From positions 1 through 58,400 of the forward strand of contig NZ_JAMXOE010000034.1 in NCBI RefSeq assembly GCF_024055575.1: a stretch of 58,400 bases of DNA, read 5' to 3'. Shown piece after piece: positions 26,084-34,752 of this stretch (within the stretch, counting starts at the first letter, position 1; the number at the start of each line of letters is the position of its first letter). The stretch comes from Mucilaginibacter flavidus. Its GTDB lineage: Bacteria > Bacteroidota > Bacteroidia > Sphingobacteriales > Sphingobacteriaceae. The position numbers and the translations under genes were made by a program. The notes under the pieces are model-generated. The model had not been told where the DNA came from and searched no databases. It saw nothing but the letters and a program-made list of their open reading frames with translations.

Positions 26084-26737
26084 CTACACGTTAATAATCC
26101 CTGTCTTAATAGCAAAAATAACTAACCCAACCAGGTTTTTTGAACGGGTTTTTTCGAACAGGCGGGCGCGGTATCCTTCAACGGTGCGTACGCTGAGGCA
26201 AATTTTATCAGCAATTTCCTGATTCGAGCATTCCTGGCAAACCAGGCGCAAAACTTCAATTTCGCGTTCGTTAAAATCTGCCAGCGATTGCGAAGGGTTG
26301 TTGCTGTTGTTATTGCCTGCCAGCTGTTTGATAAGGGTGATAGACAGGTGCTCGTTAAAATAATAGTCCTTATAAAATACCGTAGATATGGCTTCGATGA
26401 TCTCCTCGGGTTCGGCATTCTTTAACAGGTAGCCCGACGCACCGGCCTTCATCATATCAACGATGTATTTATCCTCGTTAAACATGGATAATGCCAGCAC
26501 CTTTACATCTTTGTATTTTTGTTTGATGGCTGTGGTAGTTTGTATGCCGTCCATTTCGGGCATTTTAATATCCATCAATATCACATCCGGCTTAACTTCA
26601 GTCAACATACCAAGCAATTGCTTGCCGTTTGATGCTTCAATTACTAAGTCAAAGTCGGCACAATCTTCAAGTGTAGCTTTTAAACCGTTTCTGAAAATTT
26701 TGTGATCATCGGCAATAGCTAATTTGATTTTTCCCAT
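26084..26737 (-). CDS. NarL/FixJ-family response regulator
   Basis: A 217-residue regulator, started at ATG 26737 to give MGKIKLAIADDHKIF; a frame extension of six codons is less likely. The receiver domain has the phosphoacceptor D56 in VILMDIKMPEMDG, the acidic pair DD at 10-11 and the conserved lysine in GYLLKNA. The C-terminal LuxR-type helix-turn-helix is seen in FNEREIEVLRLVCQECSNQEIADKICLSVRTVEGYRARL, quoted as FNEREIEVLRLVCQECSNQ. It follows its partner kinase by 41 bases on the same strand. It probably controls the genes of this operon or others when phosphorylated. Confidence 0.94.
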   Translation of the reverse strand: MGKIKLAIADDHKIFRNGLKATLEDCADFDLVIEASNGKQLLGMLTEVKPDVILMDIKMPEMDGIQTTTAIKQKYKDVKVLALSMFNEDKYIVDMMKAGASGYLLKNAEPEEIIEAISTVFYKDYYFNEHLSITLIKQLAGNNNSNNPSQSLADFNEREIEVLRLVCQECSNQEIADKICLSVRTVEGYRARLFEKTRSKNLVGLVIFAIKTGIINV

Positions 26738-26778
26738 GATTTGCTTAAAAGTCAATAAAGATAGATAAATAGCGGCAA

Positions 26779-27564
26779 TTATATCACAACTCTAATTATA
26801 GTGATGGTTCCGTTCTTTGGTTTGGTGTATACATTTACCTCACCATTAATTAATTGGACGCGGCTTTGCAGGTTTTTAAGCCCAAAGCCACGCTTTACCT
26901 CATCTAAATTAAACCCCTTGCCATTATCTTTAAATTCCATTACCAGCCATCCGTTATCCTTTGTGAGGTTTAAGTGGATGATGGTTGCATCAGCATGTTT
27001 TATAGCATTGCTAAATAGCTCCTGCGCCATTCTGTAAAAAGCAAGCTCAATTTCGGGGCGAAGCCTTACTTCGTCTAAATTATTTTTGCAGTGTACTTTA
27101 ACACTGGTAGTTTGTTCCATTTTAAGGCAAAGGCCTTCCAGTGCCTCTTTAAGGCCGTAGTCGGTTAAAACCGGGGGCAGCACGTTGTGTATGATGTTGC
27201 GGATCTCCTGTATGCACTCATCTGTAAGCTGGCGGGTGTCGGCGAGCAATGGCGTTTTTGTTTCACCAACACCTGCTTTATCCAGCCGGTGCAGGTTAAG
27301 TTTTATGGCCGACAGTACCTGGCCCACGCTGTCGTGCAAATCCTCGGCAAGGCGCCTGCGTTCACTTTCCTGGGTTTCAAACACGGCATTTAGCAGGTCA
27401 GTTTGCTGCTCGTCGTGCAGTTTACGCATCTCCACCTGGTTCTTTATCATTTTTCGCTGGTATATGATTACGAAAAAAAATAAAAAAACAAGCAGTATTA
27501 CAATTACAAGCGTGCCTGTAATTAATACCGGTATCAGGTTGTCTTCTGTGGCTGGGGTTGGCAA
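26779..27564 (-). CDS. Sensor histidine kinase, HisKA_3 (NarX/DegS) type
   Basis: A 261-residue kinase with one N-terminal membrane helix (residues 10-36, LIPVLITGTLVIVILLVFLF), a short coiled linker, the HisKA_3 dimerisation domain with phospho-His 77 in RRRLAEDLHDSVGQVLSAIK, and a HATPase_c domain (N-box QELFSNAIKHA, G-box DNGKGFNL, GFGLKNLQSRV). There is no extracellular sensor domain. Its start lies inside the end of the upstream seven-TM gene (31-base overlap), so signal input may come from that protein. Its partner regulator follows directly. Confidence 0.93.
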   Translation of the reverse strand: MPTPATEDNLIPVLITGTLVIVILLVFLFFFVIIYQRKMIKNQVEMRKLHDEQQTDLLNAVFETQESERRRLAEDLHDSVGQVLSAIKLNLHRLDKAGVGETKTPLLADTRQLTDECIQEIRNIIHNVLPPVLTDYGLKEALEGLCLKMEQTTSVKVHCKNNLDEVRLRPEIELAFYRMAQELFSNAIKHADATIIHLNLTKDNGWLVMEFKDNGKGFNLDEVKRGFGLKNLQSRVQLINGEVNVYTKPKNGTITIIRVVI

Positions 27565-28187
27565 AGTAATCCTACGGTATATAACAAGTTAGCAATTATG
27601 TTGGTTACGTTTTGTATTATCAGGTATTCTTCCAGGTGCGCCTGTACAATGCGGCTAAAAAGCATAAACAAAAATATGTTTATCGAAAAATAAAACAACA
27701 CGCCCGCATTTATCCAAAATAGCCCCTGTTTTTCGATATGCACAAACTCCTGCCGGCTAAGCAACTGGTAAAAATAGGCCAGCGAATAAAAAATGAGCAC
27801 TATATTTAAAACCGTGTGCGATAGTGCCGGGTAATCTTTTATCGCGTCAACAAAAACAACATTTACTATCATAATAAGCAATGTTATTGCTGACATGATA
27901 ACGATAGTTTTTTTAAGCACCCGGCTTAAAAAGGCATTGTAATATATTGCCGAAAAAAACAGTAAACAAATTACCAGGAACAGCCGGATGATATGCAAAT
28001 TGTTGGTCATGCCCATTGAGATGGTTATCGCCTGCACCAAATCGAACCCGGCAGATATCACAAAAAACAGGGCAGCTATACGTAGCACCTTGTCGAGGTG
28101 TTTATAGTTCAGTACTACCGCTGCGACCGGTAAAGCACCGGAAAAAGCACTAATAATACTTAAAGCATGCTGTAACGACATTGACAA
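27534..28187 (-). CDS. Seven-transmembrane protein preceding the histidine kinase
   Basis: A 217-residue integral membrane protein. Seven hydrophobic segments can be placed near residues 8-28, 34-56, 66-87, 93-112, 124-143, 155-177 and 189-208, with a short tail CQPQPQKTT. No family recognised. A start two codons downstream (ATG 28181) is equally possible. The gene overlaps the kinase gene by 31 bases and lies 11 bases after the CPGSPGCP protein, so all are likely one transcript. The kinase lacks a sensor domain, so this protein is a good candidate for the membrane receptor of the system (inference). Confidence 0.8.
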   Translation of the reverse strand: MSMSLQHALSIISAFSGALPVAAVVLNYKHLDKVLRIAALFFVISAGFDLVQAITISMGMTNNLHIIRLFLVICLLFFSAIYYNAFLSRVLKKTIVIMSAITLLIMIVNVVFVDAIKDYPALSHTVLNIVLIFYSLAYFYQLLSRQEFVHIEKQGLFWINAGVLFYFSINIFLFMLFSRIVQAHLEEYLIIQNVTNIIANLLYTVGLLCQPQPQKTT

Positions 28188-28198
28188 GGCTGGTTTTA

Positions 28199-28615
28199 TT
28201 AACTGATATTAGGCTCCGTCATTAAATTTTTAGGACATCCGGGCGACCCTGGGCACGGCAATGCTTCCTGTGCTACTGTATCAAGCGGTGCTGCAACAGC
28301 CCTCATGTCGGCCCTTGATAGCTTTTGTGCGCTTGCTGTATTCAGCATGTCGGTACCATCGGCTTTTGCGCCTACTATAATAAGGTGTTTTTCGCCGCCG
28401 GCCTCGCTATGTGCTTTGCTGTGTCCATGGTAAAAACGCAGGCCAACACAACCTTCCTGGTCTAAAATTTTTTGCAATATTTCTTTTCCGAAAAAGTGCG
28501 AATGCGGTTGGTCAGGATGTCTTTCCCTATGATTTTTTGTCCAGCTTGCTGCTTTATGCAAGTCGAATTCTTCTCCTTCTTTGCCGGTTAAAACCGGTGT
28601 TTTTGATTTTTCCAC
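28199..28615 (-). CDS. Small protein with CPGSPGCP tail, paralog A
   Basis: A 138-residue soluble protein without signal peptide. It shares with the upstream gene the order PxVLTGxEGExFDL, HFFGKEILQKILDQEGCVGLRFYHGHSK (quoted as HFFGKEILQKILDQ and GCVGLRFYH), HLIIVGAKADGTDMLNT, and the C-terminal VAQEALPCPGSPGCPKN with Cys 121 and Cys 127. I recall similar Bacteroidota proteins with an HFFGK...GCVGIRxY...LPCPP signature, but no function is known to me. The cysteines and histidines could bind a metal or cofactor, which is inference. It sits between its paralog and the seven-TM gene. Confidence 0.8.
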   Translation of the reverse strand: MEKSKTPVLTGKEGEEFDLHKAASWTKNHRERHPDQPHSHFFGKEILQKILDQEGCVGLRFYHGHSKAHSEAGGEKHLIIVGAKADGTDMLNTASAQKLSRADMRAVAAPLDTVAQEALPCPGSPGCPKNLMTEPNIS

Positions 28616-28673
28616 GTCGATTAAATAATTGGATTGGGTTAAGTATTATTTTCAGGCTAATATACGATACTAT

Positions 28674-29183
28674 TTATGATAAGCTGCGTTGACTAGTGCT
28701 TAGTACATTTTTCGGGCATCCCGGCGAGCCCGGGCATGGAAGCGCTTCCTGTGCTACTATATCAGCCGTGGCGGTAGACGTTGAGGCGGTCATAACCGTT
28801 GCCATCTCGGTCCGGGCCATTGGTTCGCCAACCGGCGCTGCCGGTTTTGTGTTAATCATATCGCTGCCATCGTGCACGGCGCCTGCAACAATAATGTGCC
28901 TTTCGCCTTCAATATTGCCTATAACCTTTAATATAAAATTACTTATCGTCACCATTGCGCGCTGCCAGCCGTTAATCGGTTTATCATAAGCATGATAAAC
29001 GCGAATGCCCAGGCAGCCTTGCTGCGCTAATATTTTTTCAATTATTTCCCTGCCAAAAAAGTGAGATACGATATCACCAGGATTTCTGTCCCGGTAATTT
29101 TGTGTCCAGTTTGCACACACATCCAGGTCAAATGGTTCGCCCTCTCTGCCGGTTAAAACTTTTGGTGTTGGTTTTGCCTCCAT
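28674..29183 (-). CDS. Small protein with CPGSPGCP tail, paralog B
   Basis: A 169-residue paralog of the preceding entry, first gene of the presumed five-gene unit. Shared segments: KVLTGREGEPFDLD, HFFGREIIEKILAQQGCLGI, RHIIVAGAVHDGSDMINT and VAQEALPCPGSPGCPKN (Cys 150 and Cys 156). It carries two insertions relative to paralog A: ~20 residues after YHAYDK (NGWQRAMVTISNFILKVIGN) and ~15 Thr/Ala-rich residues before the tail. The near-identical tail in proteins that differ elsewhere argues for strong constraint on it. Function unknown. Confidence 0.8.
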   Translation of the reverse strand: MEAKPTPKVLTGREGEPFDLDVCANWTQNYRDRNPGDIVSHFFGREIIEKILAQQGCLGIRVYHAYDKPINGWQRAMVTISNFILKVIGNIEGERHIIVAGAVHDGSDMINTKPAAPVGEPMARTEMATVMTASTSTATADIVAQEALPCPGSPGCPKNVLSTSQRSLS

Positions 29184-29562
29184 AGTATTAAATTCTTAGG
29201 GGTTAATAAATAGTTTGTATAAAACTAATATTAATTAGTTATTATTTCAATCGCACCGTAAAAACCCGTGGTTCAATAATTTTGTTAAAAACATACATAA
29301 ATAATTCATTATCAATAAATAGCGAAACTGCGGCGGGGGTTACTACTTCAAAACATTGCGTAGTTTTACGTATCAAATTCCGTGGTAGTACGGGAAGGGC
29401 GGAAGCCCTTGATTGGGGTGTGATATAGCAATGCGTTGCGGCAACTCCTGTAAAAAACTTGTTTCAATACAAGCAGGTAATAAAGTATTTATGTAACTTT
29501 TACAATTATTTGTTTAATTTTACTTTCTACAAACCAATTGTACAGACATTACTACTTTTACT
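29184..29562. other. AT-rich divergent intergenic region
   Basis: About 380 bases between the divergent CPGSPGCP operon and the cytochrome cluster. It should contain both promoters. It is AT-rich and includes a short GGGCGGAAGCCC palindrome near 29398. I see no open frame with coding character and no RNA gene. Confidence 0.5.
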
Positions 29563-31881
29563 ATGCGGCGAAAATTATATTTACTGTGGATATTGTGCGC
29601 GGGGTGTATTGCGGCCATGTTTAATGCATGTAGTAACACTGCATCAAATATTGAAGATCAGACCCCTGACACCATAAGCTATAATTTTAACATCCGCCCT
29701 ATCCTCTCAGATAAATGTTATAAATGCCATGGGCCCGATGCCAGTAAAAGGCAGGCCAACTTGAGACTTGATATGCCCGAAAGTGCGTTTAAAGCGTTGA
29801 AAGATAATCCTAATGCGCACGTATTGGTTCCGGGCAGCCCTGATTTGTCAGAACTTTTCAGGCGAATTTCAACCAGCGATACTTCGGAGATGATGCCGCC
29901 GGCAAATTCAAACCTCAAGCGCTTAACCCCGCACGAGGTTGACCTGATTAAAAAGTGGATTAAACAGGGCGCCAAATACGAAAAGCACTGGGCTTTTGTG
30001 GCGCCAAAGCTATGGCCGGTTCCGGAGGTTAAGGATAAGGATTGGGTAAAAAATCCCATAGACAATTTTATACTCCATAAACAGGAACAATACGGATTAA
30101 AACCAAATCCCGAAGCGGATAAAGAACATTTACTGAAAAGAGTAAGCCTTGATTTAACCGGCCTGCCGCCAACTATTGAAATGCAGGACAAGTTTTTGGC
30201 TGACAAAAGCCCCGATGCTTATAACAAGATAGTTGATGAACTGATGAAAAGCCCGGCTTATGGCGAAAAAATGGCACTCCACTGGATGGATGTTGCCCGC
30301 TATGCCGACTCCCACGGTTACCAGGACGATAACTACCGCACACAATGGCCATGGCGCGATTGGGTAATACATGCCTATAATACCAATGTGCCTTACGATA
30401 AGTTTATATCCTGGCAACTGGCCGGAGATTTGATGCCGAACCCAACCAAAGAGCAATTGCTGGCAACCGGCTTTAACCGCAACCACAAAATTACTGAAGA
30501 AGGTGGCGTAATTGACGAAGAATATCGCGTTGCTTATGTAACCGACCGTACCAACACCTTTGGCAAGGCGCTGCTCGGCGTAACACTGGAGTGTGCTCAC
30601 TGCCACGACCATAAGTTCGATCCGTTTTCGCAAAAGGAATATTACCAGGTTTTCTCGTTTTTTAACAGCGTGAAAGAAGCCGGCCTCCAATCAACCGTTG
30701 GTGGGCCCGAAACCTATGCCAAGCGGCCGATGATGCAGGTAACCAATGATGATGTAAAAGGCATTTTGAATTTCATAAACAAGCAGGATACCGGCAAGCT
30801 GATTGTATCCATTATGGGCGACAGCGACGCTTACCGCAAAACCTACATACTTAAACGTGGTAACTACGATAGCCATGGCGATGAAGTTGAACCCGGTACC
30901 CCAAAAGCTATTTTACCATTTGACAACCGCCTGCCAAAAAACAGGCTGGGGTTATCCGAATGGTTGTTTGACAAACGCAACCCGCTTACCGCCCGCGTAT
31001 TTGTAAACCAAACCTGGCAGGAACTGTTTGGCAAAGGTATATTGAAAAGCTCGGGCGATTTCGGTATGCAGGGCGATTTGCCGTCGCATCCTGAATTATT
31101 GGATTGGTTGTCTGTCGATTTTATGAATCACGGCTGGGACATGAAACGCCTGGTTAAACAAATGGTGACATCGGCAACGTACAGGCAGTCGGCAGTTATT
31201 ACTAAGGATAAGGTGAAGCTCGACCCGGATAATGCTTTATTGTCGCGCGGCCCGCGCTACCGCCTGCCTGCCGAGTTAGTGCGCGATTTGGTTTTGGCAA
31301 GCAGCGGTTTGCTGAACAAAACCATTGGCGGCCCAAGTGTGAACCCCTACCAGCCGCCTGGCCTTTGGGAAAATGCCACATCGGGTCGCGGCATATTAGC
31401 CAGCTACAAACAAGTTCACGGGCCTGATTTGTACCGCCGCGGCATGTACACTTTGATAAAACGTACTGTTCCGCCAGTCGAAATGGCCATTTTTGACGCC
31501 AGCAACCGCGACCAGTGCGAGGTGAAACGCCTGCGCACCAACACCCCCCTGCAGGCCCTGCTGATGGAAAACGACCCAACGGTATTGGAAGCTGCCCGTG
31601 TTTTGGCTGCCAAACTTTTAAAAGATAACAGCCAAACAAAAGATAAAATTACCAAAGCATTCAGGCTGATAATGAGTCGGCTGCCAAACGAGCAGGAAAT
31701 GGCCATATTGAACGGATATTACGCCGACCAGTTAAAATCATTAAGTAAAAAGGATGCGCAAAAGGTGATTAGCGTGGGCGAGTACCCCATCCCACAAGAT
31801 ATTGATAAAGTAATGCTGGCAGCAATGATGAAAACGGTGGACACAATTTATAATTTAGAGGAGGCGATAACGAAAACCTGA
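29563..31881 (+). CDS. Planctomycete-type cytochrome c lipoprotein with DUF1549 and DUF1553
   Basis: A 772-residue envelope protein. The N-terminus is a lipoprotein signal (AAMFNACSN, lipid Cys near residue 23). A heme-binding PSCyt1-type domain follows with CYKCHGPDASKRQANLRLD near residue 52. DUF1549 (PIDNFILHKQEQYGLKPNP to YADSHGYQDDNYRTQW) and DUF1553 (RLGLSEWLFDKRNPLTARVF, LLDWLSVDFMNHGWDMKRLV) fill the rest. Such PSD1-type proteins are always found beside a DUF1501 protein, as here, where the next gene overlaps by one base. Proposed roles concern oxidation of sugars or polysaccharide derivatives, but no function is established. Confidence 0.92.
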   Translation: MRRKLYLLWILCAGCIAAMFNACSNTASNIEDQTPDTISYNFNIRPILSDKCYKCHGPDASKRQANLRLDMPESAFKALKDNPNAHVLVPGSPDLSELFRRISTSDTSEMMPPANSNLKRLTPHEVDLIKKWIKQGAKYEKHWAFVAPKLWPVPEVKDKDWVKNPIDNFILHKQEQYGLKPNPEADKEHLLKRVSLDLTGLPPTIEMQDKFLADKSPDAYNKIVDELMKSPAYGEKMALHWMDVARYADSHGYQDDNYRTQWPWRDWVIHAYNTNVPYDKFISWQLAGDLMPNPTKEQLLATGFNRNHKITEEGGVIDEEYRVAYVTDRTNTFGKALLGVTLECAHCHDHKFDPFSQKEYYQVFSFFNSVKEAGLQSTVGGPETYAKRPMMQVTNDDVKGILNFINKQDTGKLIVSIMGDSDAYRKTYILKRGNYDSHGDEVEPGTPKAILPFDNRLPKNRLGLSEWLFDKRNPLTARVFVNQTWQELFGKGILKSSGDFGMQGDLPSHPELLDWLSVDFMNHGWDMKRLVKQMVTSATYRQSAVITKDKVKLDPDNALLSRGPRYRLPAELVRDLVLASSGLLNKTIGGPSVNPYQPPGLWENATSGRGILASYKQVHGPDLYRRGMYTLIKRTVPPVEMAIFDASNRDQCEVKRLRTNTPLQALLMENDPTVLEAARVLAAKLLKDNSQTKDKITKAFRLIMSRLPNEQEMAILNGYYADQLKSLSKKDAQKVISVGEYPIPQDIDKVMLAAMMKTVDTIYNLEEAITKT

Positions 31882-33341
31882 TGACAATGGAAAAAGACGA
31901 ATTAGAGCATCGCCTGAATATCAACAGGCGGAAGTTTTTATCGAAGCTTAGTCTCGGTATTGGCAGCATTGCCCTTGGCTCGTTGCTGATACCTGATTTA
32001 TTTAGCGGCGGGGCCGACGCGGACTCCGACTTTATAGCCGGCCTTCCCAATTTTGCACCAAAGGCAAAACGGATTATCTACCTTTTCCAGGACGGCGCGC
32101 CGTCGCAACTGGAATCGTTCGACTATAAGCCGAAGCTGCGCGAAATGATGGGCCAGGAGCTGCCGGCATCCGTTCGTGGCAGCCAGATCTTAACCGGGAT
32201 GACCGCGCAGCAAAAATCCTTCCCGTTGATTGGCTCCTATTATGATTTTAAGCAATATGGGGAATCGCGCACATGGATCAGCGATCTGTTTCCGCATATC
32301 GGCGGCATAGCCGACGATATTTGCATGATTAACTCCATCTACACCGAAGCCATTAACCACGACCCAGCCCTAACGTTTTTTCAGACCGGGGCACAACAAG
32401 GCAACAGACCGAGCATGGGCTCGTGGGTAAGCTACGGGTTAGGTAGTGAAAATAAAAATCTGCCTGCGTTTACGGTATTGCTTTCAAAAGGCAAGGGCAA
32501 CGGCCAGGGTGTATATTCAAAACTTTGGAGCAATGGCTTTTTAGATTCCATTCACCAGGGTGTGCAATTTAGCAGCAGCGAAAACCCCGTTTTATACCTT
32601 AACGATCAGCCCGGCATTGATCGCCGTGACCGCCGCAAAATGCTGGACAAGCTGGCGGAATTGAACGACATATCCTACAAAGAGTTTAACGACCCCGAGA
32701 TATCGGCCAAAGTACAGCAGTACGAAATGGCTTACCGCATGCAGGCCGCCGTGCCCGAGATTATGGATGTCTCGAAAGAGTCGGACGATATTGTTAAAAT
32801 GTACGGACCCGATTGTTTGGTGCCAGGTACGTATGCGGCTAATTGCCTTTTGGCAAGAAAGCTATCAGAAAGCGGCGTACGTTTTGTGCAGTTGTACCAC
32901 CAGGGCTGGGACCAACATAGCAACCTGCCCATGGAAATGGCAGGCCAGGCAAAGGATGTTGACCAGGCATCAGCGGCATTGGTGACCGATTTAAAACAAC
33001 GCGGTCTGCTCGACGAAACCCTCGTAATTTGGGGCGGCGAATTTGGCCGGACCAACTTTAGCCAGGGGAAACTGGAGAAAGCGAACTATGGCCGCGATCA
33101 TCACCCGCGCTGCTTCAGCATATGGATGGCAGGCGGCGGTATTAAGCCGGGAATAGTTTATGGCCAATCGGACGAATTTGGGTATAACATTGTGAAAGAC
33201 CCGGTACACGTGCATGATTTTCATGCAACCATATTAAACCAATTAGGCCTCGACCATACAAAACTAACCTTCAAAAGCCAGGGCCGCAGGTACAGGCTAA
33301 CAGATGTTGCTGGAAATGTGGTTAAAGGAATAATAGCATAA
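31881..33341 (+). CDS. Tat-exported DUF1501 protein
   Basis: A 486-residue protein. Its N-terminus carries a twin-arginine signal NRRKFLSKLSLGIGSIALG near residues 14-32, so it is exported folded, possibly with a metal cofactor. The body shows the DUF1501/sulfatase-like fold: RIIYLFQDGAPSQLESFDYK, HHPRCFSIWMAGGGIKPG, WGGEFGRTN. The start codon overlaps the previous stop by one base (ATGA-type junction); a second ATG at 31887 is an alternative. It pairs with the upstream PSD1 protein. A ~105-bp tandem duplication starts within its last codons and continues downstream. Confidence 0.93.
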   Translation: MTMEKDELEHRLNINRRKFLSKLSLGIGSIALGSLLIPDLFSGGADADSDFIAGLPNFAPKAKRIIYLFQDGAPSQLESFDYKPKLREMMGQELPASVRGSQILTGMTAQQKSFPLIGSYYDFKQYGESRTWISDLFPHIGGIADDICMINSIYTEAINHDPALTFFQTGAQQGNRPSMGSWVSYGLGSENKNLPAFTVLLSKGKGNGQGVYSKLWSNGFLDSIHQGVQFSSSENPVLYLNDQPGIDRRDRRKMLDKLAELNDISYKEFNDPEISAKVQQYEMAYRMQAAVPEIMDVSKESDDIVKMYGPDCLVPGTYAANCLLARKLSESGVRFVQLYHQGWDQHSNLPMEMAGQAKDVDQASAALVTDLKQRGLLDETLVIWGGEFGRTNFSQGKLEKANYGRDHHPRCFSIWMAGGGIKPGIVYGQSDEFGYNIVKDPVHVHDFHATILNQLGLDHTKLTFKSQGRRYRLTDVAGNVVKGIIA

Positions 33342-33434
33342 CACGATTTAAGGATTGGAGGGATTACAGGATTTTAACAATTATCCTGGCTTCCCAAATC
33401 CTGTAAATAATAATAATCATTCAATCGTATAAAA
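33331..33434 (+). repeat. Tandem duplication, unit 1
   Basis: Unit runs from the last codons and stop of the DUF1501 gene (TAATAGCATAACACGATT) to AATCGTATAAAA. It contains GGATTGGAGGGATTACAGGA and an inverted AATCCTGTAAAT, as in other short GGATT-type repeats. Confidence 0.85.
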
Positions 33435-33439
33435 AGCGA

Positions 33440-33544
33440 TAATAGAATAACACGATTTAGGGATTGGAGGGATTTAAAGGATTTTAGAAACTGTCCTGCC
33501 TTCCCGGATCCTGTAAATCATAATAATCATTCAATCGTGTAAAA
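33440..33544 (+). repeat. Tandem duplication, unit 2
   Basis: Second unit, offset 109 bases, starting TAATAGAATAACACGATT and ending AATCGTGTAAAA two bases before the ATG of the next gene. It repeats the stop-codon region of DUF1501, so the duplication arose at that gene end. Confidence 0.85.
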
Positions 33545-33546
33545 TT

Positions 33547-34572
33547 ATGGAGAGAAGATCGTTCATTAAGCAGTCGGCAGTTTTTACAGGCAGCTTTTTT
33601 ATAGCAAAGGATTTGTTGGCAAAAGATGACGGGCCAATTTACGGCCATGGCAATATGCGCTACCGTATGGACAAAGCCTGGAGCAAGGCTGACCCGATGA
33701 AAAACCCGGTTAACGACTGCCACGAAATGGTGCAGGATAAAAAAGGGCGAATATTACTGCTTACCAACGAAACCAAAAACAACGTGCTGATTTACAACAA
33801 ATCGGGCAAGTTGCTCGATACTTGGGGGCACGAGTTCCCGGGAGCCCATGGACTTACGCTGGTAAATGAAAACGGTACCGAGTTTTTGTTTATAACCGAT
33901 ACTGTGAAGCACCAGGTGTATAAAACCACCATGGACGGCAAAATATTAATGACGCTTGATGTGCCGCTGGAAACCGGCGTTTACAAAAAGCCGGAAGATT
34001 TTATCCCTACAGAAACCACGGTTGATACCAACGGCGATTTTTATATTGCTGACGGATATGGCTCGCAATACATTATGCATTACGATAAAAACGGCAAACT
34101 GAAACACTTCTTCGGCGGTCGTGGTGATGGTGATGAACATTTGGATAACGCGCATGGTATAACTATCGACAGGCGAGGCACAACACCAACACTAATTATT
34201 ACCGACCGTACCCGCAATTGCTTTAAACGCTTTACTATGGATGGCAAGCTGATGGAAGTGATCAAGCTACCCGGCGCCTGCGTGTGCCGCCCCGTAATAA
34301 AAGGCGATCACTTGTATGCAGCAGTACTACGTTCGCCAAGCTTAAATGCCGAAAATAGTGGTTTTACCACCATATTGGATAAAGACAACAAGGTAGTATC
34401 AAACCTGGGCGGTACCGAGCCGGTGTATAAAGATGGCGTGCTGCAACCCATGGCCCAGGCCGAAAAAATATTCTTAAACCCGCACGATGTGCTGGTTGAT
34501 AATGACGAAAACTTGTATGTTGCACAATGGGCATCGGGCAAGGTGTACCCTTATAAATTTACAAGGGTATAA
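33547..34572 (+). CDS. Tat-exported NHL-type six-bladed beta-propeller
   Basis: A 341-residue protein with a twin-arginine signal RRSFIKQSAVFTGSFFIA at residues 3-20. The body has repeated blade motifs (GRILLLTNETKNNVLIYNKS, GDFYIADGYGSQYIMHYDKN, TLIITDRTRNCFKRFTMDG, ENLYVAQWASGKVYPYKF), a six-bladed NHL-like propeller. Such domains bind ligands or act as lyases or lactonases. Its place between the DUF1501 gene and the second cytochrome protein implies a role in the same envelope pathway. Catalytic residues cannot be assigned. Confidence 0.87.
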   Translation: MERRSFIKQSAVFTGSFFIAKDLLAKDDGPIYGHGNMRYRMDKAWSKADPMKNPVNDCHEMVQDKKGRILLLTNETKNNVLIYNKSGKLLDTWGHEFPGAHGLTLVNENGTEFLFITDTVKHQVYKTTMDGKILMTLDVPLETGVYKKPEDFIPTETTVDTNGDFYIADGYGSQYIMHYDKNGKLKHFFGGRGDGDEHLDNAHGITIDRRGTTPTLIITDRTRNCFKRFTMDGKLMEVIKLPGACVCRPVIKGDHLYAAVLRSPSLNAENSGFTTILDKDNKVVSNLGGTEPVYKDGVLQPMAQAEKIFLNPHDVLVDNDENLYVAQWASGKVYPYKFTRV

Positions 34573-34580
34573 GACTTTTT

Positions 34581-34705
34581 CCGCCGTTGTTGGTGTTGTC
34601 ACCAACAACCGATGATGTTTGTGAGGAGAAGAAGCAGGCGGGTTTATCGTAAAGGGTAAAAATTGTACACATCCATCTTGTTGGTGACAACACCAATAAG
34701 GGCGG
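34581..34705. repeat. 125-bp element with 28-bp terminal inverted repeats
   Basis: Left arm CCGCCGTTGTTGGTGTTGTC followed by ACCAACAA; right arm TTGTTGGTGACAACACCAAT followed by AAGGGCGG, its near reverse complement. Each arm contains GGTG/CACC palindromes. It lies 9 bases past the propeller gene and is followed by a long A run. Confidence 0.8.
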
Positions 34706-34752
34706 TGGTAAAAAAAAAGAACGAACTAATAATTATAAACTATCCTAATTAA

